Below, piece by piece: positions 57,549 through 64,000 of a DNA stretch of 64,000 nt. The number at the start of each line of letters is the position of its first letter. Position 1 is the first letter of the stretch. The notes beneath the pieces were generated by a model. It saw only the letters and a program-made list of their open reading frames with translations, was not told the DNA's origin and ran no database searches. The stretch is from Brevundimonas sp. (GTDB lineage Bacteria > Pseudomonadota > Alphaproteobacteria > Caulobacterales > Caulobacteraceae), in assembly GCF_029946145.1 (NCBI RefSeq), contig NZ_JAQSDY010000026.1:1-64000 (forward strand). Reading direction: 5' to 3'. Position numbers and translations under genes: made by a program.

Positions 57549-57578
57549 AAGGCCGTCCCGAGAGGGGCGGCCTTTTTT
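57549..57578 (+). terminator. rho-independent terminator after the SH3 gene
   Basis: Stem AAGGCCGTCCC / GGGGCGGCCTT with one mismatch and a short loop, followed by six T residues from 57573. It lies 23 bases after the stop. Confidence 0.88.
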
Positions 57579-57615
57579 GCCGGGCGCTACCGCCTTTGGC
57601 TGCTTGAGCGCGCGC

Positions 57616-58251
57616 CTACTGGCTGACCCATAGCACCCGGCCCATCCAGACGATGTCGCGGCGGGGCAGGGTGCGGGGCTCATAGGCCGGATTGATGGAG
57701 GCCAGGGTCACCGAACGTGTCGTGATCGCCGCCAACTCCTTGGCGAGGGTTTCTCCGGACGTGGTGCGAACCACGACGCGGTCGCCCTTGCGCACGCGGG
57801 TCGCGTCGCGGTCGACCAGCACCCGGTCGCCCTCGCGATACAGCGGAACCATGGAATCGCCGTCGATACGGAGGCTGAACAGGGTCTCCTTCGGCTGCGG
57901 AAGTTCGGTCTGCTCCCAGCCGTCCCCGGTCGGCAGGCCCGCATCGTCGAAAAACCCGTCCTCGCCCGCGCGGGCCAAGCCCAGCATGGGCGCGGTGGAG
58001 GGCCGGTCGGGCGCATCCAGCGCCAGCGACGCGAAATCGCCCAGCGACAGCCCCGTCGCCTGAAGGATGCGGGTCAGGCTCTCGGTCGAGGGCCAGCGGG
58101 GGCGGGGCGGATCGCCGGGACCGAATCGCTTGGACGGGTTGAAGCTGGTCGCGTCCAGGCCCGCCCGCCGCGCCAGACCCGAGGCGCTGAGGCCCTCACG
58201 CCGGGCCAGGCCGTCGATCGCCTTCCATAGTTGGGCGTGGGACAGAGGCAT
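57616..58251 (-). CDS. S24 (LexA/CI-like) transcriptional regulator
   Basis: A 211-residue protein with an N-terminal helix-turn-helix (about 5-75, LSASGLARRAGLDATSF) and a C-terminal S24 peptidase domain. The catalytic pair is Ser133 in RIDGDSMVP and Lys171 in GETLAKEL. A candidate self-cleavage Ala95-Gly96 bond occurs in GLARAGEDGF. This resembles phage CI-type repressors and LexA paralogues. Four small paralogous genes lie upstream on the same strand. Its operators and inducer are unknown. Confidence 0.9.
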   Translation of the reverse strand: MPLSHAQLWKAIDGLARREGLSASGLARRAGLDATSFNPSKRFGPGDPPRPRWPSTESLTRILQATGLSLGDFASLALDAPDRPSTAPMLGLARAGEDGFFDDAGLPTGDGWEQTELPQPKETLFSLRIDGDSMVPLYREGDRVLVDRDATRVRKGDRVVVRTTSGETLAKELAAITTRSVTLASINPAYEPRTLPRRDIVWMGRVLWVSQ

Positions 58252-58315
58252 GGGTCTCGCCTGGATCGAGTGGCCGATTCGGAGCAATCTACAGACCGGC
58301 GTTAGGAATATCCAC

Positions 58316-58744
58316 CTATTCCAGACCGGCGGCGCGCCGGTCCCGCCAGGACCACAGCGTTCCCGCCGCGATGGCCAGCAGGATGCAGTAGCTGGCCAGA
58401 TTGATCACGGCGTAAAAGGCCGCGAGGGGCGGGCGAGGATCAATGATCGTCAGGACGTGGCTCATGACGATCAGGGCCTGGAGCGCGGCGGCCCATACCG
58501 GCCATGAACGCCGGCTCTTCCAGGCGAGGGCCGCATAGACGCCCAGCATGACCGTATCGACAACCATCAGGCCCCACTGGGATCCCGAGAGCCGGCTGTC
58601 GTCCTGAAGCAGCAGCGACGCCAGCAGGCCCAGCGCAAAGGCGCCCGCGCCGACGCGCTCGGGCTCGTCGCCTTTCAGGAAGGCGAAGGTGACGACCGCG
58701 AGGGAAATCGCCGTGCCGATCGCGGCGTACAGGGTGTCAAACAA
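58316..58744 (-). CDS. membrane protein, tandem paralogue A1
   Basis: A 142-residue protein with about four membrane helices and a conserved frame also seen in the next gene upstream: FLKGDEPERVGAGAF, WGLMVVDTVMLGVYAALAWKSRR, then ALQALIVMSHVLTIIDPRPP and the end WRDRRAAGLE. The start is TTG. No known family is recognised. It is 64 bases from the S24 gene and 44 bases from its twin. Confidence 0.82.
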   Translation of the reverse strand: MFDTLYAAIGTAISLAVVTFAFLKGDEPERVGAGAFALGLLASLLLQDDSRLSGSQWGLMVVDTVMLGVYAALAWKSRRSWPVWAAALQALIVMSHVLTIIDPRPPLAAFYAVINLASYCILLAIAAGTLWSWRDRRAAGLE

Positions 58745-58788
58745 GCGCTTGGTCTCTCGCTGGCGGGACAGGTTCGGCGTTTGGCGGC

Positions 58789-59217
58789 CTACTCCAGCCC
58801 GGCGGCGCGACGTTCCTGCCAGGCCCAGAAGGCGCCGACCGCCATGGCGACCAGGACGCCGTAGTTGGCGATGTTGTTCATGGCGGCGAAGGCGTTCGAC
58901 GGTGGCCGCAAATCAGCCAGCACGAGGATGTGACCCGTGACGATCAGGCTTTGAAACGCCGAGGCCCAGATCAGCCATGTCCGGCGGCTATGCCAGGCCA
59001 GTCCGAGAAAGACGACGAGCTGGACGCTGTCGAGCGCCATTCTGCCCCATAGCGGACCGCTCCGGGCCGTATCCTCAGGGAGAAACAGGCCGGCCAGGGT
59101 GATGAGCACATAGGCCCCGCCAGCGATCCGCTCCGGCTCGTCCCCCTTGATGAACATGAAGCTCACAATGAGGACCGCGAGGGCGATGCCGATCTGCACG
59201 TGAATAGAGTCAAACAC
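58789..59217 (-). CDS. membrane protein, tandem paralogue A2
   Basis: The twin of the preceding entry, also 142 residues and collinear, with FIKGDEPERIAGGAYVL, WGRMALDSVQLVVFLGLAWHSRR, AFQSLIVTGHILVLADLRPP and the end WQERRAAGLE. Roughly half of the residues match. The conserved KGDEPER motif lies just after helix 1 and is likely to be functional. The start is GTG. The duplication looks old, since the DNA has diverged. Confidence 0.82.
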   Translation of the reverse strand: MFDSIHVQIGIALAVLIVSFMFIKGDEPERIAGGAYVLITLAGLFLPEDTARSGPLWGRMALDSVQLVVFLGLAWHSRRTWLIWASAFQSLIVTGHILVLADLRPPSNAFAAMNNIANYGVLVAMAVGAFWAWQERRAAGLE

Positions 59218-59306
59218 AGAATCGCCCCCGCGCCGTTAAAGCACGAGGGCGACAATGCCTGAAATCAGCAGGCGGGAAAATGCCCGCTAGCGTACATTAC
59301 CTCGAA

Positions 59307-59645
59307 TTAAACCGCGCGGAGACGGCGCCCTTCGGTAACCGGGGGCTTTTCGTCGTCGGTCTTCGGCATCGGGCCGGCATAGACCCCGTAGCCCAGACGG
59401 CGATGGTCCTTGGCCAGTTCACCATGGCAGGCGACCAGAGCCTGACGGGCGGCGCTCAGGCTGGCGATCGCTTCGAGAGCCCGGGTTTGGGCGTCAGCAC
59501 CCGCAACCGGAGAAACGCCGAGGGAGAGGCGGGCGCCGATCATTGACTGCACGAGGGTCGTGGCGCGAGCGATAGCTGCGTCGACGGACTGCTCGGCGGA
59601 CGTCAGGTCGTCGGCGACGCTGGCGATAACTTGGGTCTTGGTCAC
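59307..59645 (-). CDS. small soluble helical protein, tandem paralogue B1
   Basis: A 112-residue, mainly helical protein without signal or membrane segments. SVADDLTSAEQSVDAAIARA leads to ASLSAARQALVACHGELAKDHRRLG, the part shared with its upstream neighbour. The polar tail (MPKTDDEKPPVTEGRRL) is probably disordered. The start is GTG. Function unknown; the helix pattern (heptads) suggests a coiled coil. Confidence 0.75.
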   Translation of the reverse strand: MTKTQVIASVADDLTSAEQSVDAAIARATTLVQSMIGARLSLGVSPVAGADAQTRALEAIASLSAARQALVACHGELAKDHRRLGYGVYAGPMPKTDDEKPPVTEGRRLRAV

Positions 59646-59682
59646 AAAAAGCCTCCCACGGGAAAAACTGGTGAACGAGGTG

Positions 59683-60102
59683 TTAACATAAATCCGTTGT
59701 GTACGGTAGAGGTTTGTTCACCACGTCTGGCAGGTGGTTGTTAACCGGATCGGGCCACGCTCCCGGACCGTCCCCGTCCCCGCCGCCGCCGCCGATCGGA
59801 GGCGTGTCGCCCGGTTTGTCGACAGGCCCGACGGCCAGCAGGTCGAGGCCCAGCTTTCGCGCCAGGGCCGCGAGGGCGTTGTGGGTCTGAACGATCTGGG
59901 ATCGGGCGGCGGACAGGGCGCCGATGGCGCCGGCGGCGCCGTCAAACGCGCGCTGGCCCGTGACGGCGGACAGATGGGCGTCCGCCCGGGCCGCCGGGAG
60001 CAGGGCGGCCAGCATCGCCGTCTCGACCAGCGCGCGGTCGATCGCGGTTTCAGCAGCATAGAGCCGGGCGGCCAGGGTTTCGCCGATGGATTGTCTGGTC
60101 AT
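59683..60102 (-). CDS. small soluble helical protein, tandem paralogue B2
   Basis: A 139-residue relative of the preceding gene. ETLAARLYAAETAIDRALVE and ALSAARSQIVQTHNALAALA with KLGLDLLAVGPVDK correspond to B1. The C-terminal tail differs: a Gly-rich linker (GGGGGDGDGPG) and NNHLPDVVNKPL, with a Cys at the end. GGAGGA precedes the ATG by about 5 bases. The family is not recognised. Confidence 0.75.
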   Translation of the reverse strand: MTRQSIGETLAARLYAAETAIDRALVETAMLAALLPAARADAHLSAVTGQRAFDGAAGAIGALSAARSQIVQTHNALAALARKLGLDLLAVGPVDKPGDTPPIGGGGGDGDGPGAWPDPVNNHLPDVVNKPLPYTTDLC

Positions 60103-60161
60103 GATCGTCCTCCGGTGACCAAGCGTCACGGGAGGAGCCGAGCATGAGCGCTACTAGAACG

Positions 60162-60563
60162 CTACTCCAGGTCGTCTACTGCAAGTAGGAAGTGTGCGGT
60201 CAGGGCGGCGATGGGCTGTGCACGGTCGTCCTGCCAGGCCTCGGCCAGGACGTGGGCGACACGGCGCCCGGCCCGGCTGATGCGGGCGCTGGCGTGGACG
60301 TCCACCGGCCGACCCGAACGCAGATAGGCGACATTGACGTTGATCGGGCGCGGCAGGCGCAGCCGGGGATACAGCGCGGCCACCTGTGCCACCGCCGTCA
60401 GCTCCAGAAGGGCCGCGGTGGCGCCGCCGTGAAGGGCCGGCAGGATCGGGTTGCCGATCAGCCGGTCGGCGAACGGCATGGTCACGATCAGGCCGTCGTC
60501 CTCGCCGGCCGTGGTGAGGCCGAGAAACCGGGCGTAGGGCAGGCGGTCCAGCAGATCGGTCAC
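60162..60563 (-). CDS. PaaI family (hotdog) thioesterase
   Basis: A 133-residue hotdog-fold protein. LPYARFLGLTTAGEDDGLIV, then ILPALHGGATAALLELTAVAQ (the HGG catalytic motif), and PRPINVNVAYLRSGRPVD place it in the PaaI/YbgC-like thioesterases that hydrolyse acyl-CoA. The start is GTG, in a GTGA overlap with the second thioesterase gene. The two probably work as a heteromer or on related acyl-CoA substrates. Confidence 0.9.
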   Translation of the reverse strand: MTDLLDRLPYARFLGLTTAGEDDGLIVTMPFADRLIGNPILPALHGGATAALLELTAVAQVAALYPRLRLPRPINVNVAYLRSGRPVDVHASARISRAGRRVAHVLAEAWQDDRAQPIAALTAHFLLAVDDLE

Positions 60564-61030
60564 TGCGCCGTCCCTCCGGCCCGCAGGTTGACGCCCATGC
60601 CGCGACCTTCGCCGGAACCCAGCATATAGGCGCTCTGGGCGGCGGCGACGGGGTCTTCGGCCGTGTCCTCGAAGGCCCAGGCGCGGACGAAGGCCACGGA
60701 TCGGGTCAGGCGATAGCACCGGGCCTCGGCGATCAGATCCCGGCCGGTGGCCGCGGCGCGCATGTAGTCGACGCGGAGGTCGAGGGTGGCGATGGTTTCG
60801 AACCGGCCGAGTGCGATCCAGGTCGCCAATCCCCCGACGTGGTCCAGCAGGGTGGTGACCAGACCGCCGGACAGGACGCCGGTCTCAGGGTCGCCGACAA
60901 GATCCTCGCGCCACGGAACACGGATGCGGACGCGGTCACCGTCCACCCCGTCATAGGCGAAGCCGAGGGCGTGGGTGTGGGCGGCGCCGCTGGCCAGCTG
61001 GGGCAGCAGATCGAGGATCGAGGACGTCAT
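60560..61030 (-). CDS. PaaI family (hotdog) thioesterase
   Basis: A 156-residue hotdog protein with a similar layout: HALGFAYDGVDGDRVRIRVP, PETGVLSGGLVTTLLDHVGG (SGG in place of HGG) and TIATLDLRVDYMRAAATGRD. This is the PaaI-type thioesterase core. The ATG is preceded by a short A/G-rich tract. It is the first gene of the two-gene unit and is divergent from the exonuclease gene. Confidence 0.9.
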   Translation of the reverse strand: MTSSILDLLPQLASGAAHTHALGFAYDGVDGDRVRIRVPWREDLVGDPETGVLSGGLVTTLLDHVGGLATWIALGRFETIATLDLRVDYMRAAATGRDLIAEARCYRLTRSVAFVRAWAFEDTAEDPVAAAQSAYMLGSGEGRGMGVNLRAGGTAQ

Positions 61031-61104
61031 GATCCGCTTCTCCGTCGCCGATGAAATGAGCGCAAGGCCGCCGGCTGCGTTGTCAGATGCGACATGACCG
61101 CCAT

Positions 61105-62145
61105 ATGCCCTCCATGATCCGGTTTGAAGACCTGCTGCGGCCCACGCCCGCGGGCCTGTATTGCCCACCCGGCGACTTCTACGTCGATCCGGTGCAGCCG
61201 GTGGATCGCGCCGTGATCACGCACGGCCACGCCGATCACGCTCGGTCAGGACACGGAACGGTGCTGGCGACGCCGCAGACCCTGGCCATCATGGCCGAAC
61301 GCTATGGCGAGGCCTTCGCCACGCATCGGCAGGCCCTCGGCTACGGCGAGACGGCGTCGCACAATGGGGTCACGGTCGGGATGGCGCCGGCCGGTCATGT
61401 GCTGGGCTCCGCCCAGGCGGTGATCTGCTGGAAGGGTATCACCATGGTCGTCTCGGGCGACTACAAGCGCCGGCGCGATCCGACCTGCGCGCTGTTCGAA
61501 CCCGTGCCGTGCAACGTCTTCATCTCGGAAGCCACCTTCGGTCTGCCGGTCTTCACCCATCCGCCCGACAGCGAGGAAATAGGGCGGCTGGTCCACTCCC
61601 TGCGCCAGTTTCCCGATCGGGCGCATCTGGTCGGAGCCTATGCCCTGGGCAAGGCGCAGCGCGTCATTCGGCTGCTGCGGGAGGCGGGCTGGGAGCGTCC
61701 CATTCACGTCCATGGCGCGCTGGAGCGGCTGAACCGCCTGTATGAGCGCGAGGGAGTCGACCTGGGACCGATCCTGCCGGCGACGGGGCTGAAACCCGAT
61801 GCACTGGGGGGCGAGGTGGTGATCGCGCCGCCGTCGGCGACCCAGGACCGCTGGGCTCGCCGGTTCGCCGATCCGGTGCTGGCCTTCGCCTCGGGCTGGA
61901 TGGGGGTCAGGGCGCGCGCCCGCCAGCGAGGCGTCGAACTGCCGTTGGTGCTGTCGGACCATGCGGACTGGCCCGAATTGACCGCCACCTTCTCGGAACT
62001 GAAGCCCGAAGAGGTGTGGATCACCCACGGGCGCGAGGAAGGCCTGCTGCGCTGGTGCGAGCTGAACGGTCAGCCGGCGAGGGCGCTGCGTCTCGTCGGC
62101 TATGAGGAAGAGGACGACGAGGCCGGATCGGCCGAGGTCAGCTAA
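61105..62145 (+). CDS. ligase-associated DNA exonuclease (metallo-beta-lactamase fold)
   Basis: A metallo-beta-lactamase/beta-CASP-like protein of about 346 residues. The metal ligands are in ITHGHADHARSGHG and the later GHVLGS, SGDYKRRRD and LSDHADWPEL. PTPAGLYCPPGDFYVDP starts the conserved region. In other bacteria this family is linked with an ATP-dependent DNA ligase and helicase (LigD-like repair cluster); no ligase lies within the window. The start is ambiguous among three in-frame ATGs (61087, 61105, 61114). Confidence 0.9.
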   Translation: MPSMIRFEDLLRPTPAGLYCPPGDFYVDPVQPVDRAVITHGHADHARSGHGTVLATPQTLAIMAERYGEAFATHRQALGYGETASHNGVTVGMAPAGHVLGSAQAVICWKGITMVVSGDYKRRRDPTCALFEPVPCNVFISEATFGLPVFTHPPDSEEIGRLVHSLRQFPDRAHLVGAYALGKAQRVIRLLREAGWERPIHVHGALERLNRLYEREGVDLGPILPATGLKPDALGGEVVIAPPSATQDRWARRFADPVLAFASGWMGVRARARQRGVELPLVLSDHADWPELTATFSELKPEEVWITHGREEGLLRWCELNGQPARALRLVGYEEEDDEAGSAEVS

Positions 62146-63773
62146 GCGGCGGATCGGGCGACCGGGGCGGATGCGGATCCGGCTTTGGCGGTCGCGGCGG
62201 CCTGTTCGAGGGCCAGGTTCATCGCCATGCGCAGGCGTTCGGGCTTGATCGGCTTCTCGACCACGGCGGCCATGCCGATTTCGACGTATTTGCGCGCGTC
62301 GTCCGGATCGGCGTTGGCGGTCAGCGCCACGATCGGCAGGGCGCCGGCCGGACCGTCCAGGGCGCGGATGGCCAGGGTCGCCTGGACGCCGTCCATGCGG
62401 GGCATCTTGATGTCCATCAGGATCAGATCGAACCGGCGTTCCTGCACGGCTTCCAGAGCCTCCACGCCGTCCTCGGCGGTCTCCGAGGTGCAGCCGAACA
62501 TCTCGCACAGCGCCTGGGCCACGACGCGGTTGGTGGCGTTGTCGTCCACGATCAGGATGTGGGGATTGGTCAGAAGCGCGCCGTCGCCGATGCTTTCGAT
62601 GTTGGACGGGGCGGCATCCGCGACCTCGGTGCGGGGGACATCGACGTCAAAGGCGAAGGTCGCGCCATGGCCGGGATTGTTTTCCGCCCAGATGCGCCCG
62701 TCCATCCGGTCGACGATCTGACGGCAGATGGCGAGGCCGAGGCCTGCGCCGTCGGGACCGGAGCCATGGACGAACGGGTCGAAAATCTCGTCCACGCGCT
62801 CGGGATCCACGCCTGGACCTTCGTCGCGAACCCGCGCCTCGAGCCGGACCAGTTCGCCGACGGCCACGGCCTTGAGACCGGCCTCGACGATCCCGTTGCG
62901 GGCGAATTTCAGGGCGTTGCCGATCAGGTTGTTGAACAGCTGCTTGACGCGCACGCCGTCGATGACCGCCGCCAGTTCGGTGTCGCCCTCATAGCTGACC
63001 ATCAGGGTGACATTGTCCTGGGATGCGCGAGGCGCCCAGAGCGACTGGACGTCGTCCATCAGGGCCCGCAGGGGCGTGGGCTCCGGATGCAGCTCCAGTT
63101 CTCCGGCCTCGGCCCGCGACAGGTCCAGGGCGTCCTGCAGGATGCGCAGCAGGGCTTCGGAGGAGTCGACGATGGTGGTGACGTGCGCATGCGCCTGGGG
63201 GTTCAGCGGCTGGCGGCGCAGAAGTTCGGCCACGGCCAGCACGCCGTTCATGGGCGTGCGCAACTCATGGCTCATGATGGCGAGGAACTGACTCTTGGCG
63301 CGGGCCGAGGCGAGGGCCTGGTTGCGGGTGTCGCTGAGCGTCCGGGTCTGTTCGGCCAGTTCTTCATTCTGGCGCCGCTGGTGGTCGTTGACGGCCTTCA
63401 GCAGGGACACCGCGGTGCCCACGCCGTGATACCGGCCCTGCCGGGTGACGATGAAGCCGCGCATCAGGGCGGCGGGGCCGCTCTTCAGCAGGATGTCGCA
63501 GAAGGCGTCGATATTGACGCCGGCATCGACCACGGCGGGCTCGGCGTCCATCAGGTGCAGCACCGGCCGACCGGCGTAGAGCGCGTGACCGAAAGGGGCG
63601 GCGATCTTAAGCAGGAAGGCATTACGCTCGATCAGGCCGACCGGCCTGCCATCGTCGACGACGGGGATCACCAGGGTGTCGGGTTCGCTCTCGAAGCGCG
63701 AGAACACAGCGCTTCCCATCGTCTGGGGCGAAACCGCCTCGGCGCGCTCGGTCAAGACTTCGATGGTCGGCAT
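62142..63773 (-). CDS. CBS-domain hybrid histidine kinase / response regulator
   Basis: A soluble 543-residue hybrid kinase. The N-terminal part (about 15-135) looks like a CBS pair ([17 protein letters not shown] and [20 protein letters not shown]), a likely nucleotide sensor. A coiled coil leads to the H-box [16 protein letters not shown], then the N-box [13 protein letters not shown], the G-boxes GPGVDPE and GAGLGLAI, and a receiver domain with [20 protein letters not shown] and KPIK. No membrane segment is seen. It is convergent with the exonuclease gene. Confidence 0.93.
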   Translation of the reverse strand: MPTIEVLTERAEAVSPQTMGSAVFSRFESEPDTLVIPVVDDGRPVGLIERNAFLLKIAAPFGHALYAGRPVLHLMDAEPAVVDAGVNIDAFCDILLKSGPAALMRGFIVTRQGRYHGVGTAVSLLKAVNDHQRRQNEELAEQTRTLSDTRNQALASARAKSQFLAIMSHELRTPMNGVLAVAELLRRQPLNPQAHAHVTTIVDSSEALLRILQDALDLSRAEAGELELHPEPTPLRALMDDVQSLWAPRASQDNVTLMVSYEGDTELAAVIDGVRVKQLFNNLIGNALKFARNGIVEAGLKAVAVGELVRLEARVRDEGPGVDPERVDEIFDPFVHGSGPDGAGLGLAICRQIVDRMDGRIWAENNPGHGATFAFDVDVPRTEVADAAPSNIESIGDGALLTNPHILIVDDNATNRVVAQALCEMFGCTSETAEDGVEALEAVQERRFDLILMDIKMPRMDGVQATLAIRALDGPAGALPIVALTANADPDDARKYVEIGMAAVVEKPIKPERLRMAMNLALEQAAATAKAGSASAPVARSAA

Positions 63774-63815
63774 GTCCGGCCATAACTCCACTGCGACTGG
63801 CGAACATTGACTGAG

Positions 63816-63834
63816 AACCCTTTGCAGAAGGGTT
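63816..63834. promoter_or_regulatory. perfect 7-bp inverted repeat upstream of the hybrid kinase
   Basis: AACCCTT - TGCAG - AAGGGTT, 43 bases upstream of the kinase start. It could be an operator or a small hairpin. It is short enough to arise by chance. Confidence 0.4.
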
Positions 63835-63966
63835 AAGGACGGTCATCGCCGTTTTTGGGCCATCTTTGCCCTGCGCCCGGGGCTGGTGTAGAAGGCCCGC
63901 CCGCCATCGAGGCGGCCCATCCCCTTTGTTTATGCGCGCGGCCGACCGGCCGACCGCAGGTTTGTC

Positions 63967-64000
63967 ATGAGCGATTTCCGCCCCGCCAGCGAAAAATCCG
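63967..64000 (+). CDS. N-terminal start of a gene cut by the window edge
   Basis: An ATG at 63967 opens MSDFRPASEKS and runs off the window. The upstream 130 bases are a typical leader, and GCAGG lies close before the ATG. The first residues are compatible with a tyrosyl-tRNA synthetase (TyrS of alphaproteobacteria often begins with a short leader before KSDFL), but eleven residues cannot decide this. Confidence 0.45.
   Translation, partial: MSDFRPASEKS

Noticed and set aside
57616..60102. Prophage remnant
   Set aside because: The S24 regulator alone hints at it, but there is no integrase, terminase, structural gene or attachment repeat nearby.

Overview
The window is a GC-rich, densely coded stretch of alphaproteobacterial chromosome. 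Adjacent divK and pleD genes, the GyrA type, class I LysRS, and the gene orders glyA-nrdR-rib-nusB-thiL and yceD-plsX-fabH-ihfA-merR point to Caulobacterales. Brevundimonas is the best guess, inferred from gene content and not from a database search. No insertion sequence, CRISPR array, rRNA operon or complete prophage is visible. No gene-free stretch exceeds 300 bases.

Layout. 0-6.5 kb: end of a probable hemA, a DUF6898 gene, glyA, nrdR, a riboflavin block (stand-alone RibD reductase, riboflavin synthase, RibBA-like protein, lumazine synthase), nusB and thiL, mostly overlapping or within a few bases. 6.5-14.1 kb: a secreted protein, a proton-pumping pyrophosphatase, bamE, a cytochrome bc1 chaperone, yceD-plsX-fabH, ihfA, a MerR regulator and tRNA-Pro. 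14.1-18.7 kb: two small membrane proteins, ctaA (haem A synthase), a Tat-exported PhoX-family protein and dinB, which has a palindromic repeat on each side. 18.9-20.7 kb: the divK-pleD cell-cycle pair. 20.7-30.6 kb: rpmG, DUF5990, a lipoprotein, sodC, gyrA, a class IV aminotransferase, coaD, two tandem periplasmic cyclophilins, a Ppx/GppA phosphatase and hspQ. 30.6-41.5 kb: phhA, an acyltransferase divergent from a membrane LytTR regulator, an MFS carrier, and a minus-strand arginine-succinyltransferase (AST) operon (M20 hydrolase, astA, astD, astB, GNAT). 41.6-53.2 kb: a membrane protein, tamA-tamB, an AMACR-type CoA transferase, tRNA-Lys, and queA with tgt. 53.2-57.6 kb: a GAF histidine kinase behind a general-stress type promoter, a DUF305 gene flanked by two copies of the lysK 5' end, lysK, and an SH3 protein. 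57.6-64 kb: an S24 repressor-like protein, two tandem pairs of small paralogues, two thioesterases, a ligase-associated exonuclease, a CBS-histidine kinase-receiver protein, and the first codons of another gene.

Most of the window is housekeeping. The points most worth a second look are the duplicated lysK 5' end around the DUF305 gene, the AST operon with an M20 enzyme and no recognisable astC or astE, the GGAAC-N16-CGTT promoter of the histidine kinase, a RibD without its deaminase half, a Tgt missing two zinc cysteines inside a patch of rare codons, non-canonical quinolone-region residues in GyrA, the paralogue cluster at 58-60 kb, and convergent genes that share a CTAG as both stop codons.
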